Source: Limnomonas spitsbergensis (taxonomy: Eukaryota; Chlorophyta; Chlorophyceae; Chlamydomonadales). Taken from it: a DNA stretch of 64,000 nt. The stretch covers positions 1,488,001 through 1,552,000 of the forward strand of contig JAYJMM010000082.1 of NCBI GenBank assembly GCA_037349105.1. The letters are read 5' to 3'. The notes under the pieces were generated by a model. It worked only from the letters and a program-made list of their open reading frames with translations, ran no database searches and was not told the DNA's origin. This document shows, piece by piece, positions 40,601 through 51,700 of this stretch (position 1 is its first letter; every line of letters starts with the position of its first letter). The position numbers were made by a program, and so were the translations under genes.

Positions 40601-43600
40601 CTTGCTTGCATGCCCTTCTGTCAGGTGGACAAGCTTCGCTCCCAAGGCCTGGCTGAGATCATCCTCCACGGCGTTGACTGCGTTGAATCTGAGGGGGAGG
40701 CTGCAAGGGTAGCTGCGCAGCGCGGGGCAACCTACATCAGCCCGTACAACGACATGCAGGTAGACTGAGAGTGTGGGAGGAGATCTGGCGGTGGCCTCAT
40801 GCAGACCCGTGTTTATTTGAGTAAAGGACGTCACCTCTGGGTGGCAGCCAGGCGGCCACCACTGGGCCAATGGGGACCAAACCTACCTGCCGGTGGCCCA
40901 AGCAGCAGGGCTTGCAGCACGAAGCCCCACGGCCGAAGGCCGTGATGTAGCTGAAGTGTGGCCAAAGCGCACTATTGAGCTCAATGCTCATATGAGACAG
41001 TGAACAATGACGGGAACATCATGCTACTATCATGGCACATTTCGTGTATAGATCCGTAGACTGGTGAATCCTGTTTATTTCCCGACCTTGCAGCTGGCTC
41101 TTCCAGTCAAAATCACTTTAGAAAGAAAATAAAAGAGAACACCGATGCGGCGTGGATCTTGGGAAGTACAGGTTGACAAAGCGCCCAAGCCCCGGTCTGT
41201 ATACCCTTGAAGGGGAAAAGTGACTATGGCGGGTTAATAAGAACAGGGGAAGATGCAGGCCGGCAGTCGGCTGGACTGTTTTCAAGGAAACGTCGGAGAC
41301 GATGGATGGAAAAGGCAGACTGGACAGTGTGAACTGCTAGTTGTTTAAGGAGTGGGGGGACGTGGAGGGGTGGGATACCAAGGACTGGAAAGAGGCGCAT
41401 GATATCTGTGTAGAAAATGCCAGAGCAACCAATGATGACGAGACGGACATAGGGGTGCAGGAAGAGGATTTCGGTAGCAGGGGGTGGTAACAGACTTGGA
41501 AGAGGGTGGGGGGCAGGAGTAGGGAGAGGTTCCATGATAGGTGCAGAGAGGGTCCATCCAGCGACGCGAAGCAAATGTACCAATTGTGCATGTTGTGTAG
41601 ATTTGTGGGAGGGGCAGAATTGTAGATTGGAAATAAACCAAGTTCAAGGATGTGGATAGTACAGCGGTGTTGGAAGTCAAGAAGGAAGGCAGGGTTGGCA
41701 AGCCGGGCGGGAGGATGACGGTGGAGATTGGCAATGGCAAGGCCTGCAGCGAAGAGGACATCAGGACGAAGGTGGCAGAGTGTGGCAAGGGGGGATCTAT
41801 ACAAAATAAATATATTCCTAAAAATAGGTTTTAAAAATAAGTAATAAAAATAGCGTGGTACAAATAAAATAATAAAACAAAGTAATAAAAATAAAGGAAT
41901 ACAAGTAGAGTGTGACAGGGGGGAATCTATTACAATTGAATATTATCATATTTGTGCCTCTGTGTACGAATGCGTCAGCATGTGTCCTGCGAAATGTACA
42001 TCAAACTCAAAGATATGGCTTGATCCACAACCTCTGACGCTTATTTGAACTTTGTTTTTGTGGATGTGCACGCGCGCTTGCCTCCAGATCATTGCAGGCC
42101 AAGGCACCATATCCTTGGAGCTGATGCAGCAACTGCCTAGAAGCTGCGCCGACGTTGCCTTCATCCCCGTGGGAGGCGGAGGCCTCATTTCAGGTATCCA
42201 ACTGTTGATGCCGTGCAGCCTGTGCATGGGGCAGCAAACACTGTCAGGGATCTGCACCGAGTACTCATCACTATGCTCCTGGCGTGACTATGCTACTACT
42301 GATACGATAGATCTGTGAAAGAAATCTGTAAAGCATGCTTGGAGACTTAAGGTCGGTCACAGTCATCACACTGGCTGTTTGGGGCGTGACGGACAGTGTG
42401 ACGCCCTAGTGTGAGGCGTGTCCTGCGTTTTGAGGGCTGCCTTCTCGACAGTATGCGTGTCGTGTAGTTGGCTGTGTCCCTCCAGCCAGCCTTGATGGAA
42501 CTGAACCACAGATTTAGTCATCCTAAAGTCCAGCATGCAATTTGAACCCATGAGCTCTCTCACACCTCTGGAGGGAGGCTTGGGCTGCTCCTGCCCCCTC
42601 ACATAGGAGGAAGGGCATGGCTGCACCATGGTCCTGGCTGTGCATGGTACTTGGAATTGAGCTTAGTCAATCCCTACCAGCCCCACGCGGTTGAGCGTTC
42701 AGCAGGGCCCAGCGGGTGTGCACCGTTCTAAACCTCTCGGGGGAGGCTTGGGCTGTGTCAAGGCTGCAAACGTCATTCCACAACCTCCCTAACTCCCCTT
42801 TCTGGCTCACGTAGGCATGGCTGCCACACTCAAGGCTGCAGACCCTAGTGTCTGGGTGGTGGGATGCCAACCTGCCAACAGCGACATCATGCGGCAATCG
42901 GCCCAGGCAGGATGTGTGATCGATGCCCCGTCCCTCAACACCCTGTCTGATGCAACGGCAGGTAGTGCTGCCATGCGTGTGAATTAAATAAATAAAGATA
43001 TGCCCCTCCCTTGGGACATGCACGTTTGGGAAACAGGGCGAAATAAAAAAAACTGCCCCTCCCTTGGGACCTGCACGTTTGGGAGACAGGGCACTTTGTT
43101 GAACATGACAGCCCAGCAAATCATGCGCAGCACCTCCATTTGATACCTTTTAAATGTGGGTGATGAGTTTGGGGCCAGATCCACCTGGATTAATCGTCCA
43201 TGAGCCTTTTCCAAACAGGGTGAGGCACTCAAACAGCCTTTGTCATGATTAAGCTGGAGTGTATAAATCGGCTGCCATCGACCCTGCTATTTATGTGCCC
43301 CACCCAGGGGGTATTGAGCCGCGCGCTTTGACACTGCAGCCATGCATGGACTATGTGGATGAGTGGGTGACTCTAACGGAGGAGGAGATCGGGAAGGCCG
43401 TGGTTGGCATGCTCCGGAACCACAGCAAGCTAATTGAAGGTGGGTGTCAGATACGTGCTGCACAGAGATGAACTGTTTAGCAATGCTGTGGCTTCACCCG
43501 TTTGGGTGGAAGTAAAGGTAGCTGAAAGTGGCTGAAACCTGGTACCGGTATTCCTTTTTATTTATGTAAATCATGAAATTCATTCTACCTCTTTAGATAA

Positions 43601-44052
43601 AACTTTTTGGTTTAGAGTTTCCTGAACAACCTGGCCTAGCCCCTAATCCCCTAGTCCCCCTACAAGATGCTAACTGTCAGCTGCCTTTCGGTGCTCTGCC
43701 ATAAGCTGCCTTTTCAGATTTTAGTTGCTCAATCCCAGGGTCGCTTGTCGATAGACTTATCTTATGTGGCATGCCACTGCTGAAGGTCCGACCATGGCTG
43801 ACTGCAGACTTGAGCAGCTACCAAAACTATTCAGGTGCATTGTGATTTCACTTACATGTAATTAGGTCATGAACTCATGATGTGACCTCACAGGCCTGGA
43901 TATTGGTGCATGCAGGTGCTGCCGGCTGTGCAGTGGCGGGTCTCTTGAAGACCCAGCATCGTCTAGCGGGCAGGAGTGCAGTGGTGGTGTGTTGTGGGGG
44001 GAACATTTCATTGCCAACACTACAACAGGTGTTGTTGCAGTACGCAGATTGA
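37686..44052 (+). CDS. Serine racemase / threonine dehydratase-type PLP enzyme (7 exons)
   Basis: Fold-type II PLP enzyme that racemises or deaminates serine or threonine. Exons: 37686-37919, 38861-39070, 40625-40759, 42088-42193, 42815-42961, 43308-43439, 43916-44052; every intron is GT-AG and phases match (0,0,0,1,1,1). The predicted protein is about 366 residues. PLP lysine K71 lies in TGSFKARGA, the cofactor loop is SSTGNHALA (about 94-102), then IYLPTTASSYK, the phosphate loop PVGGGGLISG, and the C-terminal AAGCAVAGLL and CCGGNISLP. About 25 extra residues sit between CSCLQAK and KPAIYLP. The first exon start is uncertain: ATG 37686 is the earliest in frame, but an upstream exon ending at the acceptor TTGGCAG (near 37727) is possible. 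No C-terminal ACT domain follows, unlike biosynthetic threonine deaminase. Racemase and dehydratase cannot be separated by eye. Confidence 0.88.
38330..40975. repeat. Dispersed intronic repeats of the host gene
   Basis: Related segments recur in introns 1-3: 38690-38790 and 39570-39670 share GGTTTGGTGCCAATCGGGCC and a GGCCGCAG block; 40840-40975 and 38330-38470 carry an inverted, more diverged form ending in a GTAGCTGAAG/GTAGCTGAAAC motif. A (CA)n run lies at about 39369-39385. They are probably short interspersed elements; no internal promoter was identified. Confidence 0.45.
39703..40618. repeat. 81-bp minisatellite in intron 2, about 11 units
   Basis: Each unit contains GACATCCCCCACTGCTTTG, then CGTTATCAATGCTC or TGTGGCCAATGCTC, and CTTGCTTGCACGTCCC. 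Units differ by a few substitutions and one-base gaps (ACAAAAG versus ACAAAG), and two sub-variants (CCGTTATCAA and CTGTGGCCAA) alternate at the ends. The last unit runs to within about 10 bases of the 3' splice site at 40624. Confidence 0.9.
41815..41905. repeat. AT-rich AATAAA-type simple repeat in intron 3
   Basis: Irregular repetition of AATAAAAATA and related words. No gene content is seen here or in the rest of this intron (40760-42087). Confidence 0.6.
43002..43107. repeat. Two-unit tandem duplication in intron 5
   Basis: Two copies of a segment with TGCCCCTCCCTTGGGAC, TGCACGTTTGGGA and ACAGGGC, separated by an A-run. Confidence 0.7.
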
Positions 44053-44606
44053 AAAACACGCTAGTACTGAAGTACCGGGATTGAATGATCTTGAATATAT
44101 TTCTTCACAAAGTCCTTGTAGGTCCTATCGTATTTTGAACCCTGGTCACTACAGGACCTAGGGGTCTGTGTCATGGATTGCCTACATCAACTCGAAAATC
44201 CTCCCGAAACTGAGCAAAACATTTCTTCTCCTCCTTAACCAGCGGCTTCAGGACTGAATAGACAAATTACTAGTAATTACCGATTAATAGACAAATTACT
44301 CGGTAATTTGGCTGGCAGCAGAATAAAAATGCAGACCCCGAATAATTCAACAGAGAGGGACCTGTCAGCGGGACCTGTCAGCAGGCAAGGATCCCACCGT
44401 CGTCACATGTGAGGCCATTGCAAAAATAGCAAACACCGGGTGGACACTTGGGCAGATGATGTCGCGTGCTAACGGTACTCAAACAGTGAAGCAGTTTGGC
44501 TGGGCTGACAAAGCAAGGACGTTCTGTAAGGCCGTGAGCTGCTGCTCAGCTGGACCTTGGGTAGTAGCGCCTTGACACGGCGTCTGCTCCAAATGGCAGA
44601 GCAGGC
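44053..44606. other. Host gene 3' flank up to family 1 copy 2
   Basis: Non-coding sequence after the TGA at 44050-44052. It includes short duplications (GACAAATTACT twice near 44261-44304; GGACCTGTCAGC twice near 44359-44383). No polyadenylation signal can be assigned with confidence. The target duplication CAGG at 44607-44610 follows. Confidence 0.5.
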
Positions 44607-44610
44607 CAGG

Positions 44611-45763
44611 TGTCGCACCATAAAGCAGTAATCGTGCCAAAATGGTGTAAGCTGTCCTTACTGCCTTAGAGAGGCTCAAACTACTCACAACTAAGGTTCA
44701 ACACCTGTACATACGTGCCTCTTGTACTACACTGCTGAGGCACAAGGGCTGTAAAGGGGTAACTTGGTACAGCGTACCGCATAAGAGCTAAGGCTGGGAT
44801 AAGGCTGGCCTGCCCGGGCGCCCCTAGCTGTGGGTACCGCCCCTACTTTACTCGCCCCCCGCTCCTCACGAAACGCACACCGGGCGTGCGTGGGGAGCCG
44901 GACTAGGGGTGGTACTGAAACTGAGATCGGAAAAATATGTACACTCAGAACTGGTGAGTTCCCTAACACGGAACCCTCCTAAACACCTGACTGCAATCCA
45001 ACCAGTCGGTTTGAACAAAAGAAATCCACTGAAGAAAATCCACTGCAGGAAATTAACACAAGGAAATTCACCAAAGGATACTCACTGAAACCCGTGGCGA
45101 ACCCTAGGTCCAACCAAGGTACCGAAAACTCGACTCAGGCCTCTGGGTTCCCGGTCTCTTTCTGGCCTGATCAGGGCATACAGAATCCGGTACCTTCACC
45201 ATTGTCATGCTTGTTTGGAAGTCAAGAAAGGGTCAGAACCCCTGAAAAGCCATCAGAACTACGGGAAGCCAGCGGCCATCAGAATCCATCAGAAATCAGA
45301 AGTCAGAAATTATCAGACATCAGAACGCATCAAACCATCAGGAATTGTCAGAATTCCTCAGAAACCATCAGAAATCAGAAGTCAGAAATTATCAGACATC
45401 AGGACGCATCAGACCATCAGGAATTGTCAGAATTCCCCAGAAATCAGAACGCATCGGAACCCATCAGAAACCAGAATCCCACAGAAACCATCAGAAATCT
45501 ACAGCGGGTCGCATGAGAATGACCCGAATCTTCAGTGGGGCTGATCCGGGCCTACAGACTTCTCCTGTTATTCAACCCTGAGCTCTGCATAGGAACACGG
45601 AAACCCGCTGCTCTCGCCCCACTGCACCGTTGACACCTGGCCCTAAGCTACAGGAGACGTGTGCAGTAGCAGCGGTGCTTCTCCCAACCCGCCTCTACAG
45701 GTGGCTGGCCCTGTGGCGGTTCTATGGCTATTATCCCTCCTTGTCCCCCTTGGCTGTCTGCCC
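44611..45763 (-). other. 3' untranslated and terminal region of family 1, copy 2
   Basis: Non-coding sequence between the polyprotein stop and the element end. It contains a hairpin GTGCCTC/GAGGCAC near 44716-44752, the ATCAGAA repeat block at 45249-45503, and near 45634 a minus-strand TGTCAACGGTGCAGTG that resembles the element's 5' terminus with one insertion and one gap. No LTR matching the right end is present. Confidence 0.55.
45249..45503. repeat. ATCAGAA-rich repeat with a 79-bp higher-order period
   Basis: Many copies of ATCAGAA and TCAGAA. Two longer units starting at 45293 and 45372 (AAATCAGAAGTCAGAAATTA) differ at few positions. It lies in the 3' non-coding part of family 1, like the tandem repeats in the 3' region of some plant gypsy elements. 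Confidence 0.8.
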
Positions 45764-48700
45764 CTAGGCAGCTGTCTCCTCCTCTGCTCTTGCTGCGTCG
45801 GTGGCCGCTTTGGCCCTGCCCTGGACTGCCCTGGGGGTGACGTTGGCTTCCCCTCTGCCCGTTGTGTATGAAATGTCATACAGCCCGTTGGGCATGGGCC
45901 TGGCGATGCCCCGCTCCATCTGTTTAGTGGCCGGATTGGTGGCCATGACCTCCACCTCTGGCTTGTCCATGGCTCCTGTCTCCTGGGCTGCTCTGGCGGC
46001 TGCCCTGGCTGCCCGGGGCGCTGTCTCCTCGTGATGGGCTGGTTTGTTCGGTACTGCTGCTGCGGCCGGGCCCGTCTCTTGGCTGGTCCTTGATGCTGGC
46101 TCGCACCTGGGGCACATCCAATCGCCCTCGGGTATGGCGTAGAGCGCTGGCGTGAGGCAGTCCATGTGCCAGCCGGTGTTGCATGCGTCGCACATGAGCA
46201 TGACGTCCCCCCGGTCGGGTAGGCGGCAGGCTTCGCAGGACAGGCTGACGTTGGGCCTGGAGGTGCTGAAATCCACCCTGCCTTTCAGGTTGGGGAGGTG
46301 GCACGGGGAGCAGTTGACTGCGTTCTCTGTTACGGTCAAGCCATCGGCGCCCTCCAGCACCAACGCCCCCGTCTCCCCCAGCCTCTGCACCCGCAGGATT
46401 TCCGGCCTGGCTTTGGGGTCGAGGTTGCGCCGCTCCGAAGCGTACCGGACGTACACGTAATCCCCAACGGCGAACCGCCTGACCTGGGGTACATATCCTC
46501 CTCCGCGGATCCTGGCGTAGCGCAACTTGTCCCGGTGCTGTGCGATCTTCAGGTGCTCTCCCGCGACCGGACGGGCCTCCTTGATCCTGGCCACCCTGGC
46601 GAGGAGCAGGTCGGCGGCCTCCTCCACTGTTGCCACTCGCGCTGTACTCCACAGGTCTGCCCCGACCTTGGAGGGGAACACTGGCTTCTGCCCGTACAGG
46701 ACCTCGTAGGGAGCCATGCGCGTAGCCTGCTGAGGTGAGCACCGGAAACCCAGCGCCACCCACGGGACCATCCTGTCCCACGAGTCGTCGCTGCTCCCGT
46801 CCCCGCAGCACTTGCGCAGGCCCGTCTTGAGGGTCTGGACAGCCCGTTCGGATAGCCCATCCGCCTGGGGATGGTTGGCGGAGGTGGTGCGATGGTCAAT
46901 GAAGCAATCGAGTAACATGTCTTGGAACTCTCCCTGGAACTCTGTCCCCTGATCGGTGACCACCTCTGCGCATCCCCCAAACCGTGCAACCACGTTTTGG
47001 AAGAATGCCAAGGCCGTCACGTCAGACGCCTTGCTGGGGATGGGGATAAGCTCCACCCACTTGGAGTAGTGCTCTACACACACCATGACGTACCGGTTGC
47101 CCCTAGGCGTGGTAGTGAACGGCCCGCACAGGTCCACACCCCAGCGGAAAAATAAACCCTCAATAGGGAGTGGGTGCAGGTCTGGCTGCGTGTGATTGAA
47201 CGTGGACGCCCTTGCCCTGTCGCACACCCCGCACTCCTGGACAGCCTTCCTGACCGCTGCTCTAAGCCCTCTCCACCAGTGCTGCTGCAGGATCATGAAG
47301 GCCGTGCGGTGGCTGCCGAAGTGACCGGTGCTAGCGTGAGCTTCCCTGATTACTACCTGTCTGTCCTCGGGCCTGGGAACTACACACCGCCGTCCGTCTC
47401 GCATCACCCTTATCAGCACGCCCCCCCTTTCTGGTTCCCACTGGAAAGGTGCGGCTCTGCGCTGCACCCTGGCCTGTTCCCCTGCTTCTGCCCCAGGGGG
47501 GTGCGTTTTTGATTGCAGGTAGTGCAGGACTGGCACGTCTGTCCATACGTCCACCCGGGCTGCAGGCCCTGCTACGCACCCTGGCGGGTCCACGACCTCC
47601 CCTGTTTCGTCGTCAGCTATCCGGACGGGATCTGGGTCTGGGTCAGACTGCCCACCTGGTTCCTGGGCTGCATCCGCCCAGTCTGCTGCCGCTGACTCCC
47701 CCAAGCACTGCCGATATGTTGCTGCCGCTTCGTCCTCGCCGGAGCATGCTTTGCCTGCACTGGCTAGGGCGCAATGTGTGGACGTCAGGGTTATGCCGAT
47801 AGCCGGGTCGCGGTCCGGGCCTGGTAAGCCAGCCCTGCGGGCCAGCTCCCTAGGGATGATCTTGGCCGCCTCGAGGGCTATGGTGAGCCAAGCCTCGAGA
47901 GCCCAAGCATCCATGCACCTGCCCAAGGCGGCCCTCCTATCTCCCTCAGGGAAGTCTGGGCGGGGCAAAGTGGACCCCACTGCGTACCCCATGGCCCTCT
48001 CCCTTTCGTTTGCATTTGGTTCCTGCAGGCCCCCCATGGGCCTGAAAACCATGCCGCTCTGCCCGTTCCGGAAAGCGTAGGATGCGGGGGTGGCCATGAG
48101 GCAGGGCAGCGCCCTCCTTGGTTGCCCAGACACATTGATGCGGTACCCGCCGTTATCGGGGCAGGCCACGACCTGCGCCCTACTACCCTCGTCCAGGATG
48201 TCATCCACAATACCGTCGTGCGGCCTATGCGATGCCTGGATAACAAACTCAATGTCTGCAGCTGGTGCTAGGTTGCCCCAGTAGTTACGCGTGCGGTGGG
48301 CATAGGAGCCCACTTGCGCTGCATCAAACAGGGAGGGCCTGCCCAGCATCCTGCACACCTCGCCGGAAGCCTCTACACTAGCCTTCTCGCTCCTCTGGTT
48401 TAGCTGCATAGCGACATTTTCAATCAGGTATGCTGGCGGCTTGGCCCTCTGCAGGATCTGCAAGGAGCCGAGCAGCTTGATAAGGGGGAAGAAAGACTTG
48501 CTCCTGGCCCCCTCGAGCCCCTTGCCCTTGCCTGCAGCCGACAAGTCATGGCACTCCCATCCTGCTACCATAAACCACTGGCGACCCTGCTGTGCCCCAG
48601 CCTCTATGAAGTGCTGGGCAGTAATGGAGTACACGTCCTGGGGTAAAGCCCTGAACGCCCCCTTAACAGCAGGCGCTGGGAGCAATAGCGGGTATTGCTT

Positions 48701-51700
48701 GTGCAGCTGCACCAGTCTCCCCCCTGCGATCTCTCGCATGGTGGCACTGGTGTCGGCATACAGATACTGGATGACCGGGATGCCTGCTCTAAGCACCATC
48801 TCAAGCCCGGAGCACATACCTCCGAAGGGCTCGAACAGGACCACTCCCTTCTGCTCCAGGGCGTACACCGCCGCTGTCGGTAGGCATGCCGTATCCACCC
48901 CTGCATGGAGGTGGGCCGGAGTCGTGCGGGGCAGATCGGTCAGCACATTGTTGATCAGGTCCCTGGCCCGGGCCCTGCTATTGAAAGCTCTTTCTGCAGT
49001 ACTGGCAGGCTGTGCCTGCTCATCGTCCTCATCCTTTGCGCTGGAGATAGCCTGGCCGCACGGGGCCACTGTACATGCCGTCTCAGCGGCCCGCAGGCGG
49101 CGCACGCCTCGTCTGCCCTCTTGTGCCAGGCGCACCACCTGATCTGCGTGCCACTGGTTTACCCTGCCTAGGCCTGTGAGCATAGCGACCTGAGATCCGC
49201 AGGTGGTCCCACTAGGGGTGTGTGGGTCAGGGGCGACATCGTCTAGCCTCGCTCTTGTGCGGTCGTCAGATGACGGGAGGGGTGACCTAGACGGGATATC
49301 TGCGTTCTGGTGGCAGGCCCCTGACCGGTGGACAATGGTAATGTCAAGCTCCTGGAGCATGAGTGCCCAGCGTGCGTGCTGCCCCACTAGGGCCTGGTTA
49401 TCCATGAGATAGGTGAGGGGTTCGTGGTCTGTGACCAAATGCACCTTGCACCCAAAGAGCATATGACGGTACGTCCGGGCAGCGTACACAGCGGCGAGCA
49501 TTTCCCCCTGAAATGACGAGTAGTTCTTTTCGCTTTTGTTCAGGGAACGGGAAGTGCAGGCTACCATGTACTCCCTGCCGCTGTCGTCGCACTGCCCTAG
49601 CACCGCCCCTATACCCTGTTTAGAGAAGTCGGTGTACAACAGGAATGGCCTTGGTGGCCCCTTGCCATCTGGACCCGTTCCGCTGTAGTCAGGTCTGCGT
49701 AGCACCCTGCCTCCTTCGCACATCTCAGTTTTGATCAGCTGAAACGCCTGGGCCTGCTCGGGACCCCACACAAACGGGACCCCCTTGACAAGCAATGCGT
49801 TGATGCATGCTGCTTTGCGAGAGAAATCCGGGATGTAGCACCGGTAGAAGTTAAGGAATCCCATGACCTCCTGAATGTTCTTGACCGATGCGGGTTCGGG
49901 CAGAGCCATGACGGCCGCTATTTTGGCTGCGTGCGGTGTGAGGCCTTGGGCCGAGACGTTGTGGCCTAGGTACTCCACCGTGGCACACCCAAACAGGGAC
50001 TTGTCAGGATGCGCTCGCAGTCCTACCGCGTGGAGCATGTCTAGCATGAGCTCGACATGCCTGATGTGATCTGCAGGTGTGTCACTATACACCAGCAGGT
50101 CGTCAATGAAGGCCACACAGAAGGAGCTCAGGCCCGCCCTGGCTATCTCTTCCTCCATCATACGCTGGAAGAAGGGAGGCCCGTTGCGCAGTCCAAAGTT
50201 CAACTTTGTGTACATCCATAGTTCTGGGCCCATCCAGAAAGCCGTTTTGGGCTGGTCCTCGACCTTGATCGGGATCTGCATGAATCCTGACCTCAGGTCC
50301 ACCTTGCTAAATACTTTAGCTGTGCCCAGGTTCTGAAAGATAGTTTCCATCCTGGGGATAGCAAACTCCTGCTTGGCCGTGCGGAGGTTCATTCTCCTCA
50401 TGTCATGCGCAATGCGGTGATCTGACCACTCGCCTGTCTCGGCACACTTCTTGGCCGCTACGACCGAGTTGGCCGCAAACTTGATGGGTCCTCCCTGGGG
50501 GACCCTGACAATAATGCCTGCCTCTATCATGGGCTGGCACTTCTCTTTGAAAATGGCTGCTTTAGGGGGTGGCATGTCCCTTGCTTTCTGAAAGCACGAG
50601 CTGTGCTCGTCCTCTAGGGCCAGCGTAAACTCACCCTGTGCACCGCAGTAGCCTGGCAGTTCAAGCATGGAGTAGGCGAACGCCCCCTGACGGTCCCGTA
50701 GGCTCTGCTCCAGCTGCTCCTGCTGCTCCCCAGTAAAGTCGGGGTGCTTCCCGAGCAGCCACCCCTCCTCAGTTTTGACGTACTCGGAGGGTGCGTGCAC
50801 CACCCCTCCGGGCTGGAACATGTCGATGACTCCCCCTGCCAGCGGCTCCCCTGTTACTGCCTGTGGCCCTGCGCTGGATGTGCCCTGATCCCAGGTGCTT
50901 TGCGGACGGGGGGGCCGAGGGACGGGCATATCCACTGGGGGTCGCAGCCAACCAGGCTCCAGCTTGGCAGCTGCCTCCCTACTGCAGACGAATGCTCCTT
51001 GTCCGGCAGTGAATCCCCCTCCTCGCACGCCCCTTCCGCTGGCCTGTGCCCCAGGGAGGCAGGAGAGCAGGAGCCACACCAATGCCAGGTGGCACAGGCA
51101 AGCTAGAAGGCCCCTGAACGCTGTGCAGGGAAGGAGACCCTTGCAGGCCGGCTGCTGTCTGGGGCTGGGCTGTGGTCCTGCAGGGGCTGCCGGTGACGGC
51201 GCTGCTGGCGGGCCCCGGTCCTCTGGGCCCTCCCGCCAGGAGATTTCCAGCTCCACCTGGCTGAACCTGGTGGGCGGCGATGGGCACCCTGTGCTGTTAC
51301 TGGCGTCTTTTGCCGCTGCTTTCCTGCGTCGTTGGCGCGCGCGGGTCCTGGCGTTCCTTGCCCTTCGCGCTGCTGCGGCCCTGACCTTGGAGGAGTCCGC
51401 TGGTCTGTTTTCGCCCCTGCTGGTGGGGGTCTGATGTCCCTCTGCCGCTGTTGGACCTGTGCAGCCTGCAGCGGATCTGTAAGCGCCTTCCGGGCTGACA
51501 GTCTGGGTTCTGGCGCTGCTGCTGCTCCTGGCTGCGCTGCGCGGCTGTCTGCCCAGCTGGTGGGGCTGGAGCATCGTCCGCTGGATGGCCTGGTAGTTCC
51601 ATAGGCTGGTTCTCTCCGGAACCCCCCACTCCCCCGGCCAGTTGTCCAATGGTTCGCCTGCCTCTGGCCACCGCCCCTCGTCATTGGCCTTGATGAGCTC

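Noticed and set aside
39406..40712. Long plus-strand frames of 219-416 codons across the minisatellite
   Set aside because: They translate the 81-bp repeat, which is nearly stop-free; repeats change frame with one-base gaps and lie in an intron of the racemase gene.
45620..45640. Start of a 3' LTR at TGTCAACGG (minus strand)
   Set aside because: Only about 15 positions resemble the 5' terminus and similarity does not continue; kept as a note, not called.
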